This document shows positions 8,654 to 15,871 of a stretch of 64,000 bases of DNA, one piece after another (the stretch's first letter is position 1; each line of letters begins with the position of its first letter). The position numbers were made by a program, and so were the translations under genes. The notes beneath the pieces are model-generated. The model made no database searches, was not told where the DNA came from, and saw nothing but the letters and a program-made list of their open reading frames with translations. This DNA is from Cupriavidus sp. P-10 (lineage in GTDB: Bacteria; Pseudomonadota; Gammaproteobacteria; Burkholderiales; Burkholderiaceae), in assembly GCF_003402535.2 (NCBI RefSeq), contig NZ_AP025171.1, positions 1-64,000 of the forward strand, in the 5' to 3' direction.

Positions 8654-9637
8654 GTGTACGGCGACACCAAAATGCGTGGACGTGGCGGGCCCGGGTTGCG
8701 TGGCGGCAATCCGGTGTGGTCGCACGTCAACTGCCATATCGACCTGTGGATCGAGTTGCTGCACGGACTCGAGTTGCCACCGGTCGCCGCGCTGCCGTGC
8801 GCAGTGCGCCAGGATTTCGAAGCCGACCATTTCACGCAGTGCCGCTTCCCGGCCGCGGACCTGGAGCGGCTCTACGGGCTGACCGCCCATGCGCTGACAC
8901 TGTACGACACGCTCGAGTCGCACGTGGCGGCGCAGACCGCGCGCGGCCATCTGGTCGTGATCGAGCTGGACAGCAGCCAGTTGCCACCGGCGCCCGGCGC
9001 GGGCTACCAGCGCCACCGCACGCCGACCTGCATTGCCGTCGACGTGCTGATCCCCGAGGCGGGCGCCGTCGGCTATTACCACACCGACGGCTACCACACC
9101 GCCAGCGGCGAAGACTACGCCGCGATCTTCCGGCTGGCGCCGGGTGCGCGCAGCGCCGAGACGCTGCCGTTCGTGCATGCCGACGTGGTGCGCCGCGATG
9201 GCCGCCTGTGCGGGCGCGAGCCGCTGCTCGATGCTTCGCTCGCACTGCTGCGCAAGCACCTCGGCAACCGTCCGCAGCAGAATCCCGTCACACAGTTCCG
9301 CGCCGTGTTTCCCGCGCACCTTGAGCGGTTGATGGCGCGCGGCGAGCCGGGCTTCCACCACTACGCCTCGGGCGTGCTGCGCCAGCTCGGCGCCAATTTC
9401 GAGCTGCTCGCGCGCTACCTGCGCTGGCTGATGATGCAGGGACAGGATATTCCCGAGAAGGCGACCGAAGCTTGCTACACGATGGCGTCGGAAGCGATGG
9501 TGATGCAGTTCCGGCTGATGCGCGCCGTGATCAGCCGCAAGCCCGACCGCTGCGAAGATTGCCTGGACCAGCTCGAGGCCTCATACCAGGCCAGCGTGCC
9601 GGCGCTGGCCCGGCATTTTGGCGAGTATGTGCCATGA
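8654..9637 (+). CDS. DUF1839 family protein
   Basis: The 327-residue protein matches the DUF1839 family, including the N-terminal block NPVWSHVNCHIDLWIELLHG and an all-alpha C-terminal half. The function is unknown. In other bacteria the family is found near amino acid:carrier-protein ligase genes, none of which is present here. A GTG at 8654 is chosen because a strong GGAGGT ribosome site (8643-8648) precedes it and the length fits. The frame runs open back to 8429, but that part looks non-coding. Its stop overlaps the start of the next gene (ATGA), so the two are translationally coupled. Confidence 0.75.
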   Translation: MYGDTKMRGRGGPGLRGGNPVWSHVNCHIDLWIELLHGLELPPVAALPCAVRQDFEADHFTQCRFPAADLERLYGLTAHALTLYDTLESHVAAQTARGHLVVIELDSSQLPPAPGAGYQRHRTPTCIAVDVLIPEAGAVGYYHTDGYHTASGEDYAAIFRLAPGARSAETLPFVHADVVRRDGRLCGREPLLDASLALLRKHLGNRPQQNPVTQFRAVFPAHLERLMARGEPGFHHYASGVLRQLGANFELLARYLRWLMMQGQDIPEKATEACYTMASEAMVMQFRLMRAVISRKPDRCEDCLDQLEASYQASVPALARHFGEYVP

Positions 9638-10425
9638 CCGCCGATGCCGATGCCGATGCCGATGCCGATGCCGACGCCGCGGCCACGGGCCGGGCCGCCA
9701 CTGCCCCCGCCACCGTCTCGACCGTCACCACCATCACCCCCGTCAGCGCCGTCACAACCTTCACCGGCGTAACGTCGTGCGTGCCTTGCGGCCCGTGGCG
9801 ATGGCTGCAGACGCTGCCGGGCGCGGCACCGTCCCCTGCGGTGCTTGACGACGGCGCGTGCTGGCTGCCGGCACCGGTGCCCGGTTCGGTCGCGATGGCC
9901 ATGCGCGCGGCGGGCCGCTTGCGCGAAGGCGCACCGGTGCCGCTGCACTGCCACGACTACTGGTACCGGCTGCGCTTTGCCGGACACGGGCCGCGGCTGC
10001 TGCGCCTGCGCGGCCTGGTGCGCGGCACCGAAGCGTGGTTCAACGGGCGCCTGGTGATGGCTGTCGAGGATGCGATCGGTTGGGGAGCCGGGGTGCACGA
10101 GGTGCACGAGGCCGCGATCGAACTGTCGGGCGTGAACACGATCGACCTGTGCTTTCGCGCGCCGCGCGTGCTGCATCCCGCCGCGGCGGCAGCGCGCGGC
10201 TGGCGCTGCACCACGATCGCCGGCGCCGGTCACCTGGTCGGCTTCCTTCCGCGCGCATTGCCGCTGGATGCGATCGGGCCATGCCAGCCCGTCGAACTGA
10301 TCGCGCCCTTTCCGTCGCTTCCGTTACCAGTGGTTTCCTCCTGTCGCCCCGCACTTCATCCCGTCTCCGACTTTTGCACGAGGACCCGGCGCCTGCCGGC
10401 CCCGCTGCCCCGCGCCGCACGCTGA
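9634..10425 (+). CDS. Truncated glycoside-hydrolase-2-like protein (beta-mannosidase-type N-terminal domain)
   Basis: The central part (about residues 50-220) looks like the sugar-binding jelly-roll domain of GH2 beta-mannosidase-type proteins: a LPAPVPGSVAMAM segment, HDYWYRLRF, LRGLVRGTEAWFNGRLV, then NTIDLCFRAP and IGPCQPVEL. The catalytic barrel is absent and the last 45 residues look random, so this 263-residue protein is probably a remnant. The N terminus is an Asp-Ala repeat encoded by a hexanucleotide repeat. It overlaps the DUF1839 gene by four bases (ATGA). A carbohydrate-binding role is possible but hydrolase activity is not expected. Confidence 0.5.
   Translation: MTADADADADADADAAATGRAATAPATVSTVTTITPVSAVTTFTGVTSCVPCGPWRWLQTLPGAAPSPAVLDDGACWLPAPVPGSVAMAMRAAGRLREGAPVPLHCHDYWYRLRFAGHGPRLLRLRGLVRGTEAWFNGRLVMAVEDAIGWGAGVHEVHEAAIELSGVNTIDLCFRAPRVLHPAAAAARGWRCTTIAGAGHLVGFLPRALPLDAIGPCQPVELIAPFPSLPLPVVSSCRPALHPVSDFCTRTRRLPAPLPRAAR
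9640..9675 (+). repeat. GCCGAT hexanucleotide tandem repeat
   Basis: Five GCCGAT units and one GCCGAC unit in tandem encode (Ala-Asp)6 right after the start codon of the GH2-like gene. The repeat is in frame, so slippage would change length without shifting frame. Confidence 0.85.
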
Positions 10426-10427
10426 AC

Positions 10428-10447
10428 GCGGCGCGCAAGCGCGCCGC
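10428..10447 (+). terminator. Possible terminator hairpin after the GH2-like gene
   Basis: GCGGCGCGC and GCGCGCCGC form a perfect stem just after the stop codon. No proper T-run follows (CTCGGCTTTCC), so it may be only a transcript-stabilising hairpin. Confidence 0.4.
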
Positions 10448-10640
10448 TCGGCTTTCCGGCCAACCTCCCGATGGATGAGCGCTTCCCCACCATTCGCCTA
10501 CTGTCGGAACGTCTCGCCATGACGCTAAATAGAGTCACTGGCTTGCAGTCAGCGCCGCAGCAGGGTCAACGGCGTAGCCAGGCAGTCGGATACCAGTCAT
10601 GCCGGCCACGCTGGCGCTGAACGGGGGGCCGGCAAGGCCA

Positions 10641-10704
10641 AAGCCCGTTTTCCCGAGTGGCGTTCGCCGTGCCGGCAGGACGTTGTTCCCGAAAACGGGT
10701 TTGG
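10641..10704. promoter_or_regulatory. Inverted repeat upstream of the Crp/Fnr gene
   Basis: AAAGCCCGTTTTCCCGAG (from about 10640) and TTCCCGAAAACGGGTTT (ending near 10702) are nearly complementary over 16 bases and lie within 80 bases of the regulator start. It could be an autoregulatory operator or a leader hairpin. Confidence 0.4.
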
Positions 10705-10720
10705 ACAGGGGGTACGAAAA

Positions 10721-11443
10721 ATGATTACGCATCGGTCGGATCTGCATGTCAATCATCTGCTCAGCGCACTGCCGCGCGGCGAGTGGGAAACGCTGGCCCA
10801 GCATTTCGAGCTGGTCCGGCTGCGCGCCGGGGAGTTGCTCACGGATTCCGGCCAGCGCATCGTCCACGTCTACTTTCCAACCACCGCAGTGGTTTCGCTG
10901 CTGTCGCTGCTCGAAGACGGCGCCACCGTCGAGATCGCCGCGGTCGGCCATGAAGGGCTGGTCGGGATCCCCGTGGTCACCGGTGGCGACACCATGCCCA
11001 GCCGCGTCGAAGTGCGCAGCCCCGGCCTCGCCTACCGCATCCCCGCGCGCATGCTGCGCACCGAACTGCCGCGCCTGCCCACGCTGCAGCGCGTGACGCT
11101 GCTGTACGTGCAGGCGATGCTGACGCAGATCGCGCAGACCGCTGCGTGCAACCGCCACCACTCGCTGAACAAGCAGCTGTGCCGCTGGCTGCTGCTGGCG
11201 ATCGATCGCCTCAGCTCCAACGAGCTGGTGATCACGCAGCAGGTCATCGCCAACATGCTTGGCGTGCGCCGCGAAGGCGTGACCGAGGCCGCGGGTAAGC
11301 TGGAGGACCTGGGATTGATCCACCACAGCCGTGGCCACATCACGGTGCTGGATCGCTGCGGCCTGGAGAAGCATTCATGCGAGTGCTACAAGCTGGTCAA
11401 ACGCGAATATGACCGGCTGCTGCCCGCGCTCGCCAGCGCCTGA
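10721..11443 (+). CDS. Crp/Fnr-family transcriptional regulator
   Basis: The 240-residue protein has an N-terminal cyclic-nucleotide-binding-like beta barrel (about 15-125) and a C-terminal winged helix-turn-helix of the Crp type (about 155-215; VITQQVIANMLGVRREGVTEA). The phosphate-binding cassette of true cAMP receptors is not obvious, and no Fnr-type N-terminal cysteine cluster is seen. The effector is therefore unknown. It lies 87 bases upstream of, and on the same strand as, the orphan BY-kinase gene, so control of polysaccharide production is plausible. The inverted repeat just upstream may be its own operator. Confidence 0.88.
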   Translation: MITHRSDLHVNHLLSALPRGEWETLAQHFELVRLRAGELLTDSGQRIVHVYFPTTAVVSLLSLLEDGATVEIAAVGHEGLVGIPVVTGGDTMPSRVEVRSPGLAYRIPARMLRTELPRLPTLQRVTLLYVQAMLTQIAQTAACNRHHSLNKQLCRWLLLAIDRLSSNELVITQQVIANMLGVRREGVTEAAGKLEDLGLIHHSRGHITVLDRCGLEKHSCECYKLVKREYDRLLPALASA

Positions 11444-11530
11444 GCGGCGCAGCTGGCCGCCCCTGGCGGCGTGCGGCTGACCACGCGCGGCGCAGGACGC
11501 CGCGCTGATCCCATTTGAGGAGCGGTACCC

Positions 11531-13960
11531 GTGAGCAGACTGTCATATGCCGGTGCACCGGCGGAAGGTGCGGCCCCCCGGCGCGAAGCCCAGCCCGCCG
11601 GCACGCGCCAGGCGCGCGCACTGATGGACCATATGGGCTGGATCGTCGCTGCGGGCGTCGTGGGCGCCGGCTTCGGCGCGCTGGTGGCGTTCTCTGAGCC
11701 CCCGCAGTACCGCGCCCAGGCGCTGGTGCAGGTGGAAGGCCGTGACGGCGGCGTGCGCAACGTGGCGCAGACGCAGGGCGTCGCCGGCTTCGACGCGGGG
11801 CTGCTCAAGAGCCGTGCCGTGGTCGGCCCCGTGGTCGAACGGCTGCGCCTGGATATCACCGCGCAGCCGCTGCGCGCGCCGCTGGTGGGCGCGCTGGTGG
11901 ACCGCTTCTCCACCCCCGGTAACGTGCGCGGCACCTGGCCCGCCAGCCAGGGCTATGCCTGGGGTGGCGAACGCCTGGTGATCGACACCATGACCGTGCC
12001 GGAAGATCTGGTGGACCAGCCACTGCTGTTCGAGACGCGCCGCGATGGTGCCTACCGCCTCTTCAACCAGGACACGCTGCTGCTCGAGGGGCGTGTCGGC
12101 GAGACCGCCAGCGGCAACGGCGTCACGCTGCGCGTGGACAGGATCGAGGCCGCGGCCGGCACGCGCTTCGCGCTGACCCGGCATGACCTCGCGCGCACCG
12201 CCGAGTCGGTGCGCCGGGGCCTGCAGGTCGAAAGCGAGGGCGCACAGGCATCCGCCGGTTTTGGCGGCACACCGGCGCAGCCGGGCGGCACGGTGCGCGT
12301 GAGCTGGCAGTACCCTGACCGCCAGCTTGCCGCCGAGCTGGTCAACGGCGTCACGCGTGCCTATATCGACGGACAGACCACCAAGCGCCGCGAAGACGCC
12401 GCCGGCACGCTGGCCTTCCTGTCGAACGAACTGCCGCGCGTGCAGGCAGAACTGACCCGCGCCGAAGAGGCGCTGACGCGCTACCGCGCGCGTACCGGCT
12501 CGCTGGCGCCCAGCCGCGATGCGCAGTCGTTCCTGAACAACAGCATGGAATACCAGCGCCAGATCGCCGGGTTGCGGCTCGAGCGCACGCGGCTGCTGCA
12601 GCGCTTTACCGCCGAGGCCAATGAAGTGCGCATGGTCGACAGCCAGATCCAGCAGATGACGCGCGAGCGCGCCGAGATCGATGCGCGCATGCAAAGCCTG
12701 TCGACCTCCGAGCGCGAATCGGTGGCACTGACGCGCGACGTCAAGGTGGCCGAGGACATGTACATGACCCTGCGCAGCAAGGTCGAGCAGCTGTCGCTGA
12801 TGCTGTCCGACAGCTCCAGCCAGCTGCGCGTGATCGACGCCGCGATCGCGCCGGTGACGCCGGTGGGAATCGGCACGTGGCCGTTCGCTTCCGTGGGCGC
12901 GCTGCTCGGGCTGTGCCTGGGCGTAGCCGGCGTCAACCTGCGCCAGCGCCTGCGGCCGTCGGTGGCCAGCGCGGCCGATGCCGAAGAGCGGCTTGGCATG
13001 GCCATGCTCGGCGACATCGCCTTCAGCAACGAGCAGGCCGAGCTGGAACGCCAGATCGAAACCAAGCGCCGCCTGGGCATTGCCGCGGGCTTTACGCTGC
13101 CGACCGAGGCGCGCCTGGGCTGGCCCGAGCCCGGCACCGAGGTGATCGATGCCGACACCGCCGCGGCACCCGAGGACGATCACGCGCGCGCCGAACGGCT
13201 GCTGCGCCAGGGCCTGCACGACCAGTTCCTGCTGGCGCGGCGCGCACCGCATTCGCTGGCGGTGGAGGGCCTGCGCACCTTGCGCGCGGCGCTGCACTTC
13301 GCGTTGCGCGATGCGCCCAATTGCGTGGTGGCGGTCACCAGCCCGGCCAGCGGCGCGGGCAAGACCTTTACCGCGGTCAACCTCGCGGTGCTGTTCGCCG
13401 AGGCCGGCCAGCGCGTGCTGCTGATCGATGCCGACCTGCGCCGCGGGCGCGTCGCGGACTGGTTCGACCAGCCCGTGGAACCGGGCCTTGCGGAAGTGCT
13501 GGCCGGGCGCGCGGCAATCGCCGATGCGGTCAGGCCGAGCGTGGTCAGCGGCCTGTTCCTGCTCAACCGTGGCGCGGCACCGGCGAATCCGTCCGAACTG
13601 CTGATGCTGCCGGCGCTGGCGGAAACGCTGCGCCTGTGCGCGGGCCGTTTCGACCTGGTGCTGGTCGATACCCCGCCGGTGCTGGCCGTGGCGGATGCCA
13701 CGCTGGTGGCGAACCTGGCGGGCTCCACGCTGGTGGTGGTGCGCGCGGACGTGACGGCGGCGGGCCAGGTCGACGACACCCTCAAGCGCCTGGCGCATGC
13801 CAATGCGCGGCTTGCGGGCGGGATCCTGAACGGTGTCATGCCACGGCGCAGCAACCGTTCGGACTTCAATACGATCAATCCCTACCTGGGCATGCCGTTG
13901 CCGGTGCCGCAGAGCAAGCACCTCGCTTTGGAAAAGGCAGAAGCACCCCGGCGATCCTGA
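11531..13960 (+). CDS. Polysaccharide co-polymerase/BY-kinase-like protein (Wzc-like, tail degenerate)
   Basis: The 809-residue protein is a fused inner-membrane chain-length regulator and bacterial tyrosine-kinase-like ATPase. A first membrane segment lies at about 40-58, a long coiled-coil periplasmic region follows, and a second segment is near 450. The ATPase has Walker A (GAGKT, near 608), Walker A' (LLIDADLRRGR, near 632) and Walker B (LVLVDTPP, near 710). The C-terminal tyrosine cluster expected for autophosphorylation is almost absent; one Tyr remains in NPYLGMP. It starts with GTG behind GAGGAG. It is separate from the wza-wzb-wzc operon and follows the Crp/Fnr gene. It may serve a second polymer or act in a heteromer with the other Wzc. 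Confidence 0.88.
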   Translation: MSRLSYAGAPAEGAAPRREAQPAGTRQARALMDHMGWIVAAGVVGAGFGALVAFSEPPQYRAQALVQVEGRDGGVRNVAQTQGVAGFDAGLLKSRAVVGPVVERLRLDITAQPLRAPLVGALVDRFSTPGNVRGTWPASQGYAWGGERLVIDTMTVPEDLVDQPLLFETRRDGAYRLFNQDTLLLEGRVGETASGNGVTLRVDRIEAAAGTRFALTRHDLARTAESVRRGLQVESEGAQASAGFGGTPAQPGGTVRVSWQYPDRQLAAELVNGVTRAYIDGQTTKRREDAAGTLAFLSNELPRVQAELTRAEEALTRYRARTGSLAPSRDAQSFLNNSMEYQRQIAGLRLERTRLLQRFTAEANEVRMVDSQIQQMTRERAEIDARMQSLSTSERESVALTRDVKVAEDMYMTLRSKVEQLSLMLSDSSSQLRVIDAAIAPVTPVGIGTWPFASVGALLGLCLGVAGVNLRQRLRPSVASAADAEERLGMAMLGDIAFSNEQAELERQIETKRRLGIAAGFTLPTEARLGWPEPGTEVIDADTAAAPEDDHARAERLLRQGLHDQFLLARRAPHSLAVEGLRTLRAALHFALRDAPNCVVAVTSPASGAGKTFTAVNLAVLFAEAGQRVLLIDADLRRGRVADWFDQPVEPGLAEVLAGRAAIADAVRPSVVSGLFLLNRGAAPANPSELLMLPALAETLRLCAGRFDLVLVDTPPVLAVADATLVANLAGSTLVVVRADVTAAGQVDDTLKRLAHANARLAGGILNGVMPRRSNRSDFNTINPYLGMPLPVPQSKHLALEKAEAPRRS

Positions 13961-13965
13961 GCCGA

Positions 13966-14008
13966 GGCACGCGCGGCGTACCCGTTTCTGCGGGGGGCCG
14001 CGCGTGCC
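13966..14008 (-). repeat. Hairpin-loop element, copy A (core GCAGAAACGGGTAC)
   Basis: Perfect 12-bp arms GGCACGCGCGGC and GCCGCGCGTGCC enclose a loop that reads, on the minus strand, GCAGAAACGGGTAC. It lies just after the stop of the 11531 gene and is the best-formed of four copies in the window. It could also act as that gene's terminator. Confidence 0.6.
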
Positions 14009-14091
14009 GGTTCCAGGGATGGGGCGCACCGCCGGGAAGGGCGGTGCGGGGGGCGGTGCGGCGGGTGGTGCGGTGGTCGGCACGCTGGCCG

Positions 14092-15636
14092 CTATTGCGC
14101 GAACAGGATGTGCGCGCCAACGTTGTTGTTCGCGGCATCGGCCCCTGGGCTTACCTTGATCGTGTAGCTTCCGCCAGTCAGGTCTGTGGTGATCGAGTTG
14201 TTCCTGAAGGTGGATGCCTTGATAAAGCCGACCACGGATTTGGTGCCGAAATTCTGCTGGGGATAGACGATCTTGTTGCCCGAGAAGGTGGCAACGCCAG
14301 CCCGGATATTGGGGAAATCGTCGCGATAGTCCGGCTTGTGCGTGCTGATGAGCGTGTTGTTCTCGATCAGGACCCTGGCCCCGGCATCGAGTGCCTGCAG
14401 TCCGACGCCACTGCTCTTGATGGTATTGCCCCTGACGATCGTGTTCACCGTCTTCATGTCGCCCATGCCCTCCGAAAACGCGGGATAGACGCCGCCATCG
14501 ATGGTATCGATCACGTTGTTCTCAATGACCGATCCGGGCGCTGACAGGATCATGACGTAGGGATGCTTGTTGCCGGCGCGGCCCACGATTTCCGAGTTCC
14601 GGATGGTGACGTTTTCGGTGTTCCTGCCATTGTCGCCACCGACGAACTGCGAGCCCTTGTTGTTCACGAAGCGGCAGGCATCGAAGACGATATCGCCTGT
14701 TCTCGCGGTCACGCGCTCGGCAGGCGCGTCGGGTTCGATATCCACCCCGGCAGCGGGGGCGTGGGTCGGGTAGGAACCGTCGGTAATACCCGTGTTGCGG
14801 AACGAGGACCTGGTGATCCGCAAGGTCCTGGCCTGCATGATGCTCATTCCCTGCCGCGCATTGTTGTAGGAATCCACATTGTGGATGACGCCATTGCGAT
14901 CGGCGTTGAACTCCCCGCCGATGTACAGGCCGTCGCAGGCAAAGTGATGGATTTTCAGGTGGCTGAGTTCATAGTTGGAACTCGCGTTCGTCTGGATGCC
15001 GTGTGAAGACGTTTCACTCAGGGGTTTGCCATCCGGCGAAGGCGGCCGCGACATCTTGTCCACGTTGCCGTAGAGCTCCAGGCCAGAGATCCTGAAGTTG
15101 GTGGAATGCCTGACCTCGAACCCGAGCTGGTGCCTGTAGGAATACCAGGATTGACCGCTGCTCTTGTCGTTGGTGATGGTGAAGTCCCCCTTAAAGGAAA
15201 CCACGGAACCGGTGCAGCCGATCAGGCTGAAGTTGCTGGCTTTCGAGAGCAGGATATTCTGGATCCCGTTCGCAGCGGGGCCGGCGATCGCGAAGCGATC
15301 GATGTTGTAGGTGCCTTTGGGGAAATAAACGATCTTGCGCTTGATATACCTGTAGTTGGATATCTCTGCCGCCATTCTCTGGAAGGCGGCATAGTCGTCC
15401 GTCACGCCATCCCCCCTGGCCCCGTAGGCGGTGATGGACTTCACGATCGCGCCCGGATAAGCCCGTTTCTCGGCAGTCAGCAGAGGACAAGGGTCTCCGG
15501 CTTCATTCGGGTCTCTGGCTGCCGCCTGGAAGCCTGTCTGTGCATAGCCGGGAAGGGGCAGGAATACACAACAGACGGCTGCTGCGATGGAAGTCCGGAA
15601 CAGCTTCGGCTTCGTTCGCCTCTGCGAAGCAGGCAT
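14092..15636 (-). CDS. Secreted right-handed beta-helix protein (pectate-lyase-3-like)
   Basis: The 514-residue protein has an N-terminal signal peptide (about 1-33, ending GYAQ). A typical Pectate_lyase_3/GH28-type opening follows (ITAYGARGDGVTDDYAAFQ), with a long parallel beta-helix rich in Asn and Val after it (IENNTL, IRNSEIVG). It is on the strand of the wza-wzb-wzc operon, 235 bases after wzc. Such proteins in EPS loci are usually polysaccharide lyases, hydrolases or epimerases acting on the exported polymer. A uronic-acid polymer, as predicted from the dehydrogenase and epimerase genes, would suit a lyase. Catalytic residues cannot be assigned by eye. Confidence 0.8.
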   Translation of the reverse strand: MPASQRRTKPKLFRTSIAAAVCCVFLPLPGYAQTGFQAAARDPNEAGDPCPLLTAEKRAYPGAIVKSITAYGARGDGVTDDYAAFQRMAAEISNYRYIKRKIVYFPKGTYNIDRFAIAGPAANGIQNILLSKASNFSLIGCTGSVVSFKGDFTITNDKSSGQSWYSYRHQLGFEVRHSTNFRISGLELYGNVDKMSRPPSPDGKPLSETSSHGIQTNASSNYELSHLKIHHFACDGLYIGGEFNADRNGVIHNVDSYNNARQGMSIMQARTLRITRSSFRNTGITDGSYPTHAPAAGVDIEPDAPAERVTARTGDIVFDACRFVNNKGSQFVGGDNGRNTENVTIRNSEIVGRAGNKHPYVMILSAPGSVIENNVIDTIDGGVYPAFSEGMGDMKTVNTIVRGNTIKSSGVGLQALDAGARVLIENNTLISTHKPDYRDDFPNIRAGVATFSGNKIVYPQQNFGTKSVVGFIKASTFRNNSITTDLTGGSYTIKVSPGADAANNNVGAHILFAQ

Positions 15637-15772
15637 ATCGGTTCCCCTTCAGTGATGCCGTGGTTGAGCCGGATCCGGCCCGAAGCCGGCAGCGGCGTTG
15701 CGGATGAATCCTTGCAAGCAGTCTGCTGGCCCGGTTGCCGTGGTCGCGTGCCGCCGCGAGCGCTAATGGCAA

Positions 15773-15801
15773 GCCCTCCGGTCCGGCATCGGACGGAGGG
15801 C
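15773..15801. other. Hairpin between wzc and the beta-helix gene
   Basis: GCCCTCCGGTCCG and CGGACGGAGGGC form a stem with one bulged base and a GCAT loop, 99 bases before the wzc stop boundary on the beta-helix side. There is no T-run, so it may be a processing or attenuation hairpin rather than a simple terminator. Confidence 0.4.
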
Positions 15802-15871
15802 AGCCATGTCGGCAAGGAGCGGGAGGCCACGGACAGTTTCCTGTCCTGCGGCCTGTTCAATGTTGCCGTTC

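Noticed and set aside
11524-11531. ACGGGTAC (minus strand) at the start of the 11531 gene as another core copy
   Set aside because: Only eight bases match and the GCAGAA half is absent.
11543-14083. 846-codon open frame on the minus strand opposite the Wzc-like gene
   Set aside because: It is antisense to a gene with clear Walker motifs; its translation is His/Arg/Gln-rich as expected for a high-GC shadow frame, and no domain is recognisable.
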